A stretch of 55,686 nucleotides of DNA from NCBI GenBank assembly GCA_003138895.1, contig PLHJ01000012.1, forward strand, positions 81,384 through 137,069. Direction: 5' to 3'. The position numbers were made by a program, and so were the translations under genes. Of this stretch, positions 34,511 to 48,680 are shown piece after piece (positions within the stretch are counted from its first letter, which is position 1; each line of letters begins with the position of its first letter). This DNA comes from Acidimicrobiaceae bacterium. GTDB taxonomy: Bacteria; Actinomycetota; Acidimicrobiia; Acidimicrobiales; RAAP-2. Under the pieces are notes generated by a model. The model saw only the letters and a program-made list of their open reading frames with translations. It was not told the origin of the DNA and did no database searches.

Positions 34511-35145
34511 ACGCTCTCCGTAGAAAAAACGCTGGCCAAGCGATAGCGCACGATGCTGCCGTGTTGGCGCCAGGCGGCGAGTCCAGCAATTATGGCTGTA
34601 CCCGTAAGGGCGAGGACATTGACAATGATCGCCGCGACCAGGCCTTCGCTCACGTAAAACGCGACCCAGAGCGAACTACAAAGAACGCCCACCATCCACG
34701 CACTTGTCGAAACGCCGTCGACATCATCATCACGAATAAGTTCAAGAATCTGGGGCAGTCGGTTAAACACCATGGCGACGCCGGTGCCCAACACACCAAC
34801 GGACCAGCCAAAGGCCAGCGTGGTGAGACCACTGGAAACGGCAATGGCTCCCGCGCAACGAAAAATCACCGCGCGATTCTTCCAAGGACTGAGGTAGCGA
34901 ATGATGCCGAGCTGCCAAGGAAAAACAAGCGCACTCCCGGCAATCATCACAATTGAGTGTCTCGCGACGCCGTAGGCAATCCAGAAGATACCCATGCAGG
35001 CAAATACGGCCCACGTCGGAAGAGAGATGCCGTCAATGCCAATGTTTCGGGCCCGATGATATTGGAAATACGTCATCGCGAATCCCAATGAAACGCCCGC
35101 CCAGCCGACGAGGTTGGCAAATAGGGCGTGGGACATAATCATCAA
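34507..35145 (-). CDS. PQ-loop repeat membrane protein (SWEET/SemiSWEET-like)
   Basis: About 212 residues with 6-7 membrane segments and two PQ-loop repeats: one near FQYHRARNIGIDGISLPTW and one at RLPQILELIRDDDVDGVS. PQ-loop proteins include SWEET sugar carriers and amino-acid exporters. Substrate unknown; the gene lies between leuD and leuA, so transport of a small metabolite is plausible. Several close start codons (35145, 35142, 35136) are possible. Confidence 0.75.
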   Translation of the reverse strand: MMIMSHALFANLVGWAGVSLGFAMTYFQYHRARNIGIDGISLPTWAVFACMGIFWIAYGVARHSIVMIAGSALVFPWQLGIIRYLSPWKNRAVIFRCAGAIAVSSGLTTLAFGWSVGVLGTGVAMVFNRLPQILELIRDDDVDGVSTSAWMVGVLCSSLWVAFYVSEGLVAAIIVNVLALTGTAIIAGLAAWRQHGSIVRYRLASVFSTESV

Positions 35146-35181
35146 TCTTAATTGTTGAAATTTCCTATTTCTGAGACCGTC

Positions 35182-36945
<1,764 letters not shown>

Positions 36946-36946
<1 letters not shown>

Positions 36947-36984
36947 TATCGCAGTAGAAGACCGTCGTAACTCTGTACCTTCAC
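36946..36984 (-). CDS. leuA leader peptide
   Basis: GTG at 36984 opens a 12-residue frame, VKVQSYDGLLLR, ending in TAG at 36946. Three consecutive Leu codons (CTT CTA CTG) stand before the last Arg and stop codon, just before the hairpins. Stalling there when leucyl-tRNA is low would prevent the terminator from forming. A -10-like TACCAT lies 7 nt before the GTG, so the transcript may begin at or near the GTG (leaderless). Confidence 0.85.
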
Positions 36985-36991
36985 AAATGCA

Positions 36992-37020
36992 ATGGTACTA
37001 CCAACATGGTCGGTTGGCTA
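36992..37020 (-). promoter_or_regulatory. Candidate leuA promoter
   Basis: TAGCCA (37015-37020) and TACCAT (36992-36997), each four of six matches to the sigma70 consensus, are separated by 17 nt. The predicted start site falls at the leader peptide's GTG. Confidence 0.5.
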
Positions 37021-37171
37021 GTTCGTTTATGGACGAGCCAATTTCAAGAGTCTTGAGGCCCGAGGCTTGAGTTCTTGCCAGGAGTTCTCCTGCGTTCCAA
37101 ATTGCAGTTGCCAATTGAACTCGCGACACATTGTCGCCCGTTCTAACATTTCCTGATGAACAGGAGCGTCC

Positions 37172-37642
37172 ATGCCACAAATCACACCTAACTTTCTTTT
37201 CGAAACACAAGCCTTAGAAGCGGCGGAGTTCTACGTCGGAATTTTTCCAAACTCCAAGATTGGCACCATTAGCTACTACGGCGAGGAAGCGCCGTTGCCA
37301 GCCGGAACTGTTCTAGTCGTCGATTTCTCCCTTGATGGGAACGACTTTACGGCAATCAACGGAGGACACTTCTTCGAGTTCAATGAATCCGTGTCGTTCC
37401 GGGTCGTCTGCCATGGACAAGAAGAAGTCGACCATTACTGGGATGCCTTGTCGGCTGGCGGCAGCGAGGGTCGCTGTGGTTGGCTGAAAGACCGCTTCGG
37501 CGTCTCGTGGCAGGTCTCGCCCGTTGACATTGCGAATTACATTGGGCATCCGGATCCCGAAAAAGCCCAAAAGGCCATGGCCGCCATGTTGCAAATGACC
37601 AAACTGGACCTCGCAGTATTTGAATCTGCGATTAATTCATAA
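37172..37642 (+). CDS. VOC superfamily protein, PhnB / 3-demethylubiquinone methyltransferase-like domain
   Basis: This 156-residue protein is a single glyoxalase/bleomycin-resistance-fold domain of the PhnB-like subgroup: ITPNFLFETQALEAAEFYVGIF at the N-terminus, FTAINGGHFFEFNESVSF in the middle, and CGWLKDRFGVSWQVSP. Function in this subgroup is not known. ATG at 37172 follows CAGGAG. It is divergent from leuA. Confidence 0.88.
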   Translation: MPQITPNFLFETQALEAAEFYVGIFPNSKIGTISYYGEEAPLPAGTVLVVDFSLDGNDFTAINGGHFFEFNESVSFRVVCHGQEEVDHYWDALSAGGSEGRCGWLKDRFGVSWQVSPVDIANYIGHPDPEKAQKAMAAMLQMTKLDLAVFESAINS

Positions 37643-37822
37643 CGCACTACGCAACGCACACTTTTGTGGAAGGGCAAAAGTGCCAGAAATCAAAATTGTG
37701 AACCGGACATGGCGACGAAATCACTTGGGTTATTTTGGTGGACTCGAAGGCGTGCCGAAACAGTGCCCGGGCGTATTCCAAGCAGGGCTTGGACTCTGAC
37801 TCGCCACTATCCTCTACAAGTA

Positions 37823-38005
37823 ATGAAGCCCATCAAGTTCCTTTTCAAGTTCGTTTTCAAATCTCTCTTCAAAGTCCTGAAGCTCGCCATCCTCAGCAGC
37901 ATCATTGCTACGGTCGCTCAGTACTTCAAAGAAAAAAAGTCCGCCAATCCGGTCTCGTTCCAAGAGTGGCCCACCGTCCCCGAGAACCCTAACCAGGCCG
38001 AATAA
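37823..38005 (+). CDS. Small membrane-active-looking protein, unknown
   Basis: From ATG 37823 this is a 60-residue protein. The first 35 residues alternate Lys with Phe, Leu, Ile and Val (FLFKFVFKSLFKVLK), then run into a hydrophobic stretch, KLAILSSIIATVAQYF, and a charged Pro/Glu tail. It may be a small single-segment membrane protein. It starts 20 nt into a longer open frame that begins before position 37700; that part looks non-coding. Confidence 0.5.
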   Translation: MKPIKFLFKFVFKSLFKVLKLAILSSIIATVAQYFKEKKSANPVSFQEWPTVPENPNQAE

Positions 38006-38062
38006 CGCATTGCTCTCGCCGAGTGCGTGTCAAAGTCGCAGTACACCCATCAAGGAGAAATT

Positions 38063-39031
38063 ATGGAAATGGAATATCGACGCCTCGGACGTTCGGGCCT
38101 TAGGGTCAGCGTCTTTTCGTTCGGATCTTGGGTAACGTTCGGTTCGCAATTGGACGTTTCCTACGCGGCGAGCTGTTTAAAGGAAGCTCGTGATGCCGGC
38201 GTTAACTTCTTTGACAACGCCGAGGCATACGCCGGTGGCGAATCCGAAAAAATTATGGGTGAAGCTATTCGCAAACTTGGATGGGCTCGCCATGAGTACG
38301 TGGTTTCCACCAAGTTGTTTTGGGGCCTCTACCCCGACGTCAACATGCGCAACACTCTTAATCGCAAGTATCTGTCACAAGCGATTGACGGTTCGCTCAA
38401 ACGATTTGGTCTTGACTTTGTTGATTTGGTGTTCTGTCACCGACCAGATGCAAACACTCCGATTGAAGAGACGGTCTGGGCCATGTCAGACATGGTGAGC
38501 GCCGGAAAGGCGCTCTACTGGGGTACGTCCGAATGGAGTGCTGATGAAATTCGCGCAGCGTACGACATCGCCGATGCACACAATTTGCACAAACCCCTCA
38601 TGGACCAGCCGCAGTACAACATTTTGTGGCGCGACCGCGTTGAGAAGGAATACAAGCGACTTTACGAAGACATTGGACTCGGTCTCACCATTTGGTCGCC
38701 ACTGGCGTCAGGCTTGCTCACCGGAAAATATCTAAACGGTATTCCCGAAGGCAGCCGGGCGACGCTCCCCGGTTACGAATGGCTGAAGAACACCCTGACT
38801 GACGAAGGACGAAACAAGAAGGTGGCACTGTTGAAGGAGATTTCCGACGAGTTGGGAATCACCCTTACGCAACTTTCACTCGCCTGGTGTGCGAAGAATC
38901 CCAACGTCTCGACCGTCATTACCGGAGCCTCAAGCCCAGAACAAGTTCGTGAAAATATGACGGCGCTCGACGCCTTGCCGCTTTTGACGAAGGACGTAAT
39001 GGACCGAATCGACCTCATCAGCCTGTTCTAG
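38063..39031 (+). CDS. Aldo/keto reductase, potassium-channel beta-subunit-like
   Basis: From ATG 38063, 322 residues; AAGGAG lies 6 nt upstream, deciding the start over one at 38027. The (alpha/beta)8 NADPH enzyme has [14 protein letters not shown], the catalytic Asp-Tyr region [21 protein letters not shown], and [12 protein letters not shown]. It resembles bacterial AKRs close to Shaker-channel beta subunits (YghZ-like). Substrate unknown. Confidence 0.93.
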   Translation: MEMEYRRLGRSGLRVSVFSFGSWVTFGSQLDVSYAASCLKEARDAGVNFFDNAEAYAGGESEKIMGEAIRKLGWARHEYVVSTKLFWGLYPDVNMRNTLNRKYLSQAIDGSLKRFGLDFVDLVFCHRPDANTPIEETVWAMSDMVSAGKALYWGTSEWSADEIRAAYDIADAHNLHKPLMDQPQYNILWRDRVEKEYKRLYEDIGLGLTIWSPLASGLLTGKYLNGIPEGSRATLPGYEWLKNTLTDEGRNKKVALLKEISDELGITLTQLSLAWCAKNPNVSTVITGASSPEQVRENMTALDALPLLTKDVMDRIDLISLF

Positions 39032-39060
39032 ACAGGTTCAACAACACCGGCGTAACGGTT

Positions 39061-39264
39061 TCAGTTCAGCGGACGGCGGAAGTAATGAATGATGGCCGTC
39101 GTACGACTTCCTGAAATTCCAAACCACCACGCGGTGAGAGAAATAATCGGAACCGCCATGAAGAGTTCCCAACCTTCGGAGGGCAATTCCTCAAGAGTTG
39201 AGCCGAGTTCCTTCCAGCCCTTCTTTCCTACGGGTATGTAGATCTCTTTGTATTCGTAGTTCAC
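39061..39264 (-). CDS. Small DUF4177-like protein
   Basis: From GTG 39264, 67 residues; GGAGG 9 nt upstream supports this start. YEYKEIYIPVGKKGWKELGSTLEELPSEGWELFMAVPI matches the style of DUF4177 (an aromatic-rich strand, WEEL-type helix and EGWEL). The C-terminus has a hydrophobic Trp/Phe segment. Function unknown. Confidence 0.65.
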   Translation of the reverse strand: MNYEYKEIYIPVGKKGWKELGSTLEELPSEGWELFMAVPIISLTAWWFGISGSRTTAIIHYFRRPLN

Positions 39265-39321
39265 GACGCAATCCCTCCAAAGCAATCGTTGAAACAGAAA
39301 CCAGAGAAAACGTCGACGAAG

Positions 39322-39630
39322 CTACGGATTAAGAAATTGCTTGACGGCTTTTTTATATTGCATCTTTGCGACGCGCCAACAAATAAGCGGTGCGATGCCG
39401 AGTGTCCACAAAAGAACGCCAATGTAACGAAGTGCGCCGCCAACCGGGACGAGCATCATGACCAGTGCCACGAGGTATAAGTAGCCAGTGATTCGCTTCC
39501 AAATTCTCATGACACCGTAGAGATTCGCAATTTCATCACCTTGCGTCGCCCGTTCGGGATACTTGTCGCGCCAGTGATCGGCACCGCTTTGCTCGATCCG
39601 GTCTACTGCTTGCATGAGTCCTATTGCCAT
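39322..39630 (-). CDS. Small membrane protein of unknown function
   Basis: 102 residues with two membrane segments (about 48-66 and 68-87) after a charged N-terminus, and a basic tail (YKKAVKQFLNP). No family recognised. It sits upstream of the DUF4177-like gene in the same direction. The 157 nt between it and the serA stop shows nothing recognisable. Confidence 0.5.
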   Translation of the reverse strand: MAIGLMQAVDRIEQSGADHWRDKYPERATQGDEIANLYGVMRIWKRITGYLYLVALVMMLVPVGGALRYIGVLLWTLGIAPLICWRVAKMQYKKAVKQFLNP

Positions 39631-39787
39631 GAAATTTTCTCCGTACGTACTGCGTTCACGTCATTTTTCATCCCTGGAAAGACTCGCCGAGGAATCTCAC
39701 AACACCCTAACGCAACAAAACCATCATTCTTGGGCCGCCAGTGACCGCGAAAAATCAACAAATTCAATCGTTTGTGGCGACGTTCAA

Positions 39788-41359
39788 TTACAACGAAATG
39801 ACGTGTACGTCAAGAATGCCACTGGTTGCTCGAAGTATCTCTAGAACATCGTGCGACGTTGGCGAACTCGTCGAAAGCACCATCATGGCAGTCCCCGTTG
39901 CTCGGCTTGGCCCTACGGCCATCGACGAAATTGATATCTCACCCGTACCAAGCGCCGTGCCAACGAGTCCAATCATGCCGGGACGATCGTCGTTTCGAAC
40001 AACGAGCATCGACGCCGCCGGCGGAATCTCTACCGAGTGGCCATCAACCGTCACAATGCGAGTTTCAACGCGCGTTCCAATTGACGTCAAAGTTCCTGAA
40101 ACCTCGTGGCCTCCGGAACGAACGGTGATGAGGCTCGCGTAATCAGGAGAATCAACCGAAGCCGACTCACTCCACGCCACACCGTGCTCGCTCGCCAACT
40201 GCGGCGCGTTCACAAACGAAACACCGTCGTGTCCGGTTGCTGCGAAAAGTCCCTTTAGCGCCGAAAGCGTCAGGATCTTGGTGCCAGACCCAGCGAGTTC
40301 ACCGCGGTAATGCACTTCAAGGTCCGTTGGTTTGCCGTCAAGAAGTCCACCAATAAAGCGTCCAAGAATTTCGGCGAGACCCATGAACGGTCGTACGACG
40401 TTTGAAACTTCGCCAGCGGCCACGTTCACGGCAAACGGCACGAAGTCACCCGCAAGAGCCAACTGCACTTGTTCGGCGATGGTGACGCCCGCCTTATCTT
40501 GCGCTTCGACCGTTGAAGCACCAAGGTGCGGAACAACAACAACGGACGAAAGTTCAAACAGAGGCGACTCGGTTGTTGGTTCTTTTTCAAAAACGTCGAG
40601 GGCGGCACCTTGTACGTGTCCACTCTTGATGGCTTCGGCGAGATCAGCCTCATTAACAATGCCACCACGGGCCACGTTGATAATGCGCACACCAGGCTTT
40701 GCCTTCAAGAGCGCCTTGGCGTCGAGGAGATTCGTTGTTTCCTTGTTCTTCGGCAGGTGGATTGTAATGAAGTCGCTTTGCTCAAGAAGCGCGTCGAGGT
40801 CCATCAACTGCACGCCCATGTGACGGGCGCGATCTTCGCTAATGAACGGGTCGTAGGCAACGATACGCATTCCAAACGCCAGGGCACGTTGCGCCACGAG
40901 CGCTCCGATTTTTCCGAGTCCGACCACACCCAAGGTCTTGCCGTGTAACTCCACACCCTCCCACTTTGAACGCTCCCACTTTCCTGCCTTCAGTGCAGCG
41001 TGCGCCTGGGGGATGTTTCGTGCTTGGGACAAAAGAAGTGCCATGGTTTGCTCGGCGGCAGAAAGAATATTGGAAACGGGAGCATTGACGACCATCACGC
41101 CCAGTTCGGTGGCCTTTGCCACGTCGACGTTGTCGAGGCCAATGCCTGCTCGCCCAACAACGACCATGTCCGTTGCCGCGGTCAGAGTTGGCGCATCAAC
41201 CTGTGTTGATGAGCGGATGATAAGCGCCTGTGCGCCCTTGACCGCTTCCAACAATTGTTCAGGAGTAAGTCCAAGTTGAATATCGACGTCGTGACCCGCG
41301 TCACGAAGTTGCTGCAATCCGGAGTCGGCAATCTCTTCCGTTACTAAAACTCGAGCCAC
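39788..41359 (-). CDS. serA: D-3-phosphoglycerate dehydrogenase
   Basis: This 523-residue protein has the long actinobacterial form: a substrate/NAD domain (GRAGIGLDNVDVAKA, GLGKIGALVAQRA, NVARGGIVNE, LDVFEKEP and catalytic-region VVVPHLGASTVEAQ), an intervening domain, and a C-terminal ACT domain (VVRNDDRPGMIGLVGTALG) for serine feedback. GTG 41359 follows AAAGGA. It begins the phosphorylated serine pathway; serC is nearby on the opposite strand. Confidence 0.95.
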   Translation of the reverse strand: MARVLVTEEIADSGLQQLRDAGHDVDIQLGLTPEQLLEAVKGAQALIIRSSTQVDAPTLTAATDMVVVGRAGIGLDNVDVAKATELGVMVVNAPVSNILSAAEQTMALLLSQARNIPQAHAALKAGKWERSKWEGVELHGKTLGVVGLGKIGALVAQRALAFGMRIVAYDPFISEDRARHMGVQLMDLDALLEQSDFITIHLPKNKETTNLLDAKALLKAKPGVRIINVARGGIVNEADLAEAIKSGHVQGAALDVFEKEPTTESPLFELSSVVVVPHLGASTVEAQDKAGVTIAEQVQLALAGDFVPFAVNVAAGEVSNVVRPFMGLAEILGRFIGGLLDGKPTDLEVHYRGELAGSGTKILTLSALKGLFAATGHDGVSFVNAPQLASEHGVAWSESASVDSPDYASLITVRSGGHEVSGTLTSIGTRVETRIVTVDGHSVEIPPAASMLVVRNDDRPGMIGLVGTALGTGEISISSMAVGPSRATGTAMMVLSTSSPTSHDVLEILRATSGILDVHVISL

Positions 41360-41412
41360 AATATTCCTTTCATTGGCTGCACTAAGGCTAGGGGAATCGA
41401 CAACGTCGAAGA

Positions 41413-44801
<3,389 letters not shown>

Positions 44802-44823
44802 AATTTTCCTTTGTAGTCGATCT

Positions 44824-45369
44824 TCAGTCGACGAGACGTGGACCGAGTCGCGGAAGAGCAACTCGCCCCGTTCGGTGGATATCCACCTCGTCGTAGTTGT
44901 CGAGCCGTCGCTCCAGTTCGTCACACGCACCAGGCGTCCCAGCGAGCATAACGGTTAGGCCAAAGGCGTCCACATCAACAATGGAGGCACCGAGGCTTTC
45001 GATGTCATTGAGCAAAGCTCGACGATTATTTACGTCCACTTGAATCGTCGCAATCAAGAGTTCGCGCTCGAGTGCGTTTCTCGGCGCCAGATCACTTATC
45101 GCGACGACGTTGACCAGCTTTTCGAGCTGCCCCACAATTTGTTCGAGCGGCGCCGATTCGGCGTCCACCACAATGGTGACGCGCGAGAAGCGTTGATGAC
45201 GCTCAGCGGGTGCTACCGCCAACGAATAAATGTTGAAACCCCGACGTGCGAAGAGTCCCGCAATACGCGACAATGCACCCGCCTTGTTTTCGACCAGTAC
45301 CGAAAGAATGTGGTGACGAACGGGTGTGGAACTCGTCGCACCAACGAAGGGCTCGGCCGCCGGACTCAC
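44824..45369 (-). CDS. ilvN: Acetolactate synthase small (regulatory) subunit
   Basis: This 181-residue protein has an N-terminal ACT domain ([20 protein letters not shown], then [13 protein letters not shown]) and a C-terminal IlvN domain. It confers valine feedback control on IlvB. The first residues up to about 15 are low-complexity. It overlaps ilvB by 4 nt. Confidence 0.95.
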   Translation of the reverse strand: MSPAAEPFVGATSSTPVRHHILSVLVENKAGALSRIAGLFARRGFNIYSLAVAPAERHQRFSRVTIVVDAESAPLEQIVGQLEKLVNVVAISDLAPRNALERELLIATIQVDVNNRRALLNDIESLGASIVDVDAFGLTVMLAGTPGACDELERRLDNYDEVDIHRTGRVALPRLGPRLVD

Positions 45370-47081
45370 GACGCACCGCCACGCTGGGATGGGTGCACCA
45401 TGATGGCATCGTTTGTTTCACCCGAAGGGACCATAGGAAACACCTTTTCCGTTGCGTCGGTTCGAAAATCAATAACCACGGGAACATCGTTGATGCTGTT
45501 TGCCTCGTCAATTACGCGCTTCATTTCGTCGAGATTGGTCGCACGAAGTCCCACGCAGCCCATTGCTTCGGCCCACTTCACGTAGTCGGGCAAGTCCGGT
45601 GACAAGTAAACCTCGCTGTAACGCTCGTCGTAGAACATTTCTTGCCATTGACGAACCATGCCGAGATACGCGTTGTTGAGAATCGCGACCTTGATGGGGA
45701 TACCTTCGGAACGTGCGGTCACGAGTTCTTGCGCCGTCATCTGGAAACAACCGTCTCCGTCAATAGCCCACACCGTGCGATCAGGTCGCCCGACCTTGGC
45801 GCCAATGGCCGCGGGCACACCAAAGCCCATTGTTCCCGCGCCACCGGAGTTGATCCACGTGCCGGGCTCTTCGTAGCGCCAATGTTGCGCGGCCCACATC
45901 TGGTGTTGACCCACGCCGGCCGCCACAATGGTGCCCGGCTCGGCGCGCTGCGCAATTGCCTCCACCACTGCTTGGGGACGAAGCGGTCCATCTGCCACCG
46001 GTTCGTCGTAAGCCAGCGGATACGAAGCTTGCCAATCGCGAAGTTGTCGCCACCACGATTCGTACTTCGAGGTTTTCTTGAGACCCGCGTCGAGTGCAGA
46101 AATAATGGCCGCCACTTGACCGTGCAGGGCAACGTCGGCACGGCGCACCTTGTTGAATTCAGCGCGGTCAATGTCGACGTGAATAATTTTCGCGTCTGGC
46201 GCAAAGCCGTCAAGACGTCCCGTCACGCGGTCGTCGAACCTCGCCCCGAGAGAAATCAATAGGTCGCTTTTTTGCATGGCGGTGACGGCGGTGTAAAAAC
46301 CGTGCATGCCGGGCATGCCGAGGTGTTGCGGGTGAGAATCCGGAAATGCTCCGCGCGCCATCAACGTCGTGACCACGGGCATATTTGTTCGTTCCGCAAA
46401 AGCAAGTAGTTCCTTTGAAGCTCGAGATTTGAGTGTGCCGCCACCGACGTACAACACCGGACGTTGCGCGACTTCAATGAGCGCAATCGCCGCAGCAACG
46501 GCATCGTCGTCAAGTTCGACGTCGGGGTGATAACCCGGCAAATCCAAGTCTTCAATGCCGGACGGCCACCACCACTCCATCTTTGATTGACTGACGTCCT
46601 TTGGCACGTCGACGAGCACGGGCCCGGGTCGTCCGGTGGTCGCCAAGTGAAACGCGGCGGCGATGGCGCGCGGCAGTTCCGCGGCACTTTTCACGAGGAA
46701 GTTGTGCTTCGTGATGCCCGACGTGATGCCTGTGATGTCGCATTCTTGAAAAGCGTCCGAACCAATTGATCCCGTAGGGACTTGGCCCGTAATAACAACC
46801 AGAGGTGTTGAGTCCATGTGAGCGTTCGCGATAGGTGTGACAATATTCGTGGCTCCCGGACCACTCGTGACGATTGCAACCCCGGCTCGACCGGTGGCGA
46901 GGGCGTAACCCTCGGCCATGTGGCCGGCTCCTTGTTCGTGTCGAACGAGAATGTGGCGAATGGTCGAGTCAATCAGTGGGTCATAGACCGGAAGGATGGC
47001 GCCACCGGGCAGGCCGAATACCGTCTCGACCCCTTCTTGTTCGAGACTCTTAATGAGCGCTTGTGCTCCGGTGAGTTCCAC
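45366..47081 (-). CDS. ilvB: Acetolactate synthase large (catalytic) subunit
   Basis: This 571-residue ThDP enzyme has [15 protein letters not shown] with the catalytic Glu, [21 protein letters not shown] and the ThDP motif [15 protein letters not shown]...NNAYLG. It condenses pyruvate units to acetolactate, the first step in Val and Leu synthesis (acetohydroxybutyrate for Ile). GTG 47081 follows AAGGAG. The operon ilvB-ilvN-ilvC is preceded by a Leu/Val leader and a terminator. Confidence 0.95.
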   Translation of the reverse strand: MELTGAQALIKSLEQEGVETVFGLPGGAILPVYDPLIDSTIRHILVRHEQGAGHMAEGYALATGRAGVAIVTSGPGATNIVTPIANAHMDSTPLVVITGQVPTGSIGSDAFQECDITGITSGITKHNFLVKSAAELPRAIAAAFHLATTGRPGPVLVDVPKDVSQSKMEWWWPSGIEDLDLPGYHPDVELDDDAVAAAIALIEVAQRPVLYVGGGTLKSRASKELLAFAERTNMPVVTTLMARGAFPDSHPQHLGMPGMHGFYTAVTAMQKSDLLISLGARFDDRVTGRLDGFAPDAKIIHVDIDRAEFNKVRRADVALHGQVAAIISALDAGLKKTSKYESWWRQLRDWQASYPLAYDEPVADGPLRPQAVVEAIAQRAEPGTIVAAGVGQHQMWAAQHWRYEEPGTWINSGGAGTMGFGVPAAIGAKVGRPDRTVWAIDGDGCFQMTAQELVTARSEGIPIKVAILNNAYLGMVRQWQEMFYDERYSEVYLSPDLPDYVKWAEAMGCVGLRATNLDEMKRVIDEANSINDVPVVIDFRTDATEKVFPMVPSGETNDAIMVHPSQRGGAS

Positions 47082-47110
47082 GATGCTCCTTTGGTTTTGT
47101 GTCGGGATAA

Positions 47111-47141
47111 AGAAAAAGGCCTCCCGATTTCGGGAGGCCTT
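47111..47141 (-). terminator. ilvB attenuator terminator
   Basis: On the minus strand AAGGCCTCCCG-AAAT-CGGGAGGCCTT makes an 11-bp perfect stem followed by TTTTTCTTT. It lies about 30 nt before ilvB. Upstream is a TACGCGCGCGTA palindrome (about 47146-47158), a possible competing structure. Confidence 0.92.
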
Positions 47142-47159
47142 CGGTGTACGCGCGCGTAG

Positions 47160-47210
47160 CTACCGTCGGCTCTCACCTACTACTACGAGGACGAGGGATA
47201 GATTACGCAC
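47160..47210 (-). CDS. ilvB leader peptide
   Basis: GTG 47210 opens a 16-residue frame, VRNLSLVLVVVGESRR, stop TAG at 47160. Eight of the first eleven residues are Leu or Val, including GTA GTA GTA. The stop precedes the terminator by about 20 nt. This is the control peptide of an ilvBNC attenuator sensing leucyl- and valyl-tRNA. No ribosome site precedes the GTG, and it may be leaderless. Confidence 0.85.
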   Translation of the reverse strand: MRNLSLVLVVVGESRR

Positions 47211-47216
47211 GAGGAC

Positions 47217-47246
47217 ATTGTTGCACATTGGCCCGACCTTTGACAA
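47217..47246 (-). promoter_or_regulatory. Candidate ilvB promoter
   Basis: TTGTCA (47241-47246, five of six matches to TTGACA) and AACAAT (47217-47222, four of six to TATAAT) are 18 nt apart. The predicted transcription start falls near 47210, at the leader GTG. The promoter begins right after the gatB stop (47250). Confidence 0.5.
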
Positions 47247-47249
47247 GCC

Positions 47250-48680
47250 CTAGCGGCGAGCCTGTAATTCAGCAATAACGTCCTTGCCATTGGCTTGACC
47301 CTTAGTGGCCTTCATGGCAAGACCAATGAAAAACTGAGCCAATTTGTCATCGCCCTCGCGGTAGCGCTGCCATTCGTCGGGGTGTTGTTCGAGTAAACCC
47401 TCGACCATGGTGACGACTGAATCGGCAGACATTTGTTCAAATCCCTTGGCGGCCGCAATGGCCACGGGATCGCCACCGTGCTCGAGTAGTTCGCCCAGGA
47501 CGGTTTTTGCTTGCGTCGAAGATAGCTGACCGCGTTGTTCCATTAACACCGTCCGGCTAAACGCTTCGAGACTGAGATTTTGGTGGCCCGTGGTGGAAGC
47601 GGCAATTTCGTTCGCCACCCGAGAAAGAGCAATGTTCGGATCAGCCCCCGCGTCGACGGCCGCGTGCACGAACGACTCCAGACCTAAATCAATTACCACA
47701 ATGACCGCATCACGCTGCGCGGGCGCGGGATCAACAATGCGCTCCAACAATGCAGTCCGGCGTTCGGCGGGCATGGCCGGAAGATTCACTCGTACTCGTT
47801 CTTGCCAGGCGTCGTCAGGGATGAGATCTACCAGGTCGGGTTCACGAAAATAGCGGTAGTCCTCTGCTTCTTCTTTGGATCGCATAGTCGAGGTCGCACC
47901 GAGGTCTTCGTCCCAGTGGCGAGTTTCTTGACGTACGACGCCGCCTCCTTCAATGAGTTCGACTTGACGAAGTGCTTCGTAATCAATGGCTCGCTGCAAA
48001 CTGCGCAGTGAGTTCAAGTTCTTTATCTCGCAACGAGTCCCAAAAGGAGCCCCGGCTTTTCGCACGGAGACGTTGGCGTCAATTCGCATGGAACCTTCTT
48101 CCATGCGACCATCCGAAGCACCGGTGGCAATCAAGATGCCCCGGAGTTCGCTCGCGTAGAGACGAGCTTGTTCGGAGGAGCGAATATCTGGTCCCGACAC
48201 AATTTCGACGAGCGGCACGCCCGACCGGTTGTAATCAACGAGCGAGCGGTCCGCCCCGTGGATGCGCCCGGTACCACCGAGGTGCGTGGTTTTCCCCGTG
48301 TCTTCTTCCATGTGGGCTCGTTCAATGGAAACCGTGGTGCCGTCTGGCAAATCCAGGTGGCCCCCCGAATTAATCGGCAGGTCGTACTGCGAAATCTGAA
48401 AGTCCTTCGGCATATCCGGATAGAAGTAGTTCTTTCGATGAAACGTCGACGGCGCAATGGTGCTGTGCAGCGCCATGCCAATCGCCATCGCGAGATCAAC
48501 GGCGTGTTCGTTGAGCACGGGTAACGAACCCGGAAGCCCTAAGCAGACTGGACAAATGTTGGTGTTGGGCTCGTCGCCAAAACTATTAGCGCAGCCACAG
48601 AACATTTTGGTGGCGGTACGAAGTTCCGTGTGGACTTCAAGTCCGACGACCATTTCCCAGCCGCGCGGAAGTTCACTCAT
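47250..48680 (-). CDS. gatB: Aspartyl/glutamyl-tRNA amidotransferase subunit B
   Basis: This 476-residue GatB has VVGLEVHTEL, CGCANSFGDEPNTNICPVCLGLPG with the zinc Cys residues, NKNYFYPD-like RKNYFYPDMPKDFQISQY and MRIDANVS. It phosphorylates the Glu or Asp of misacylated tRNA and holds the tRNA. C-terminal helical and YqeY-like domains are present. Start overlaps gatA by 4 nt. Confidence 0.95.
   Translation of the reverse strand: MSELPRGWEMVVGLEVHTELRTATKMFCGCANSFGDEPNTNICPVCLGLPGSLPVLNEHAVDLAMAIGMALHSTIAPSTFHRKNYFYPDMPKDFQISQYDLPINSGGHLDLPDGTTVSIERAHMEEDTGKTTHLGGTGRIHGADRSLVDYNRSGVPLVEIVSGPDIRSSEQARLYASELRGILIATGASDGRMEEGSMRIDANVSVRKAGAPFGTRCEIKNLNSLRSLQRAIDYEALRQVELIEGGGVVRQETRHWDEDLGATSTMRSKEEAEDYRYFREPDLVDLIPDDAWQERVRVNLPAMPAERRTALLERIVDPAPAQRDAVIVVIDLGLESFVHAAVDAGADPNIALSRVANEIAASTTGHQNLSLEAFSRTVLMEQRGQLSSTQAKTVLGELLEHGGDPVAIAAAKGFEQMSADSVVTMVEGLLEQHPDEWQRYREGDDKLAQFFIGLAMKATKGQANGKDVIAELQARR

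Noticed and set aside
36981..37007. An ATG-started 8-residue frame MLVVPLHL overlapping the leuA leader start
   Set aside because: It is Leu/Val-rich, but it lies inside the predicted promoter, has no ribosome site, and its stop (TGA) overlaps the likely leader GTG. Treated as chance, though an upstream transcript start would revive it.
37664..37822. Open frame upstream of the Lys/Phe-rich small protein
   Set aside because: The added 53 residues are of low similarity to real coding sequence and have no ribosome site; the downstream ATG is preferred.
47146..47158. TACGCGCGCGTA palindrome as a protein-binding operator
   Set aside because: It is more simply an RNA secondary-structure element within the ilvB attenuator; no independent support for an operator.
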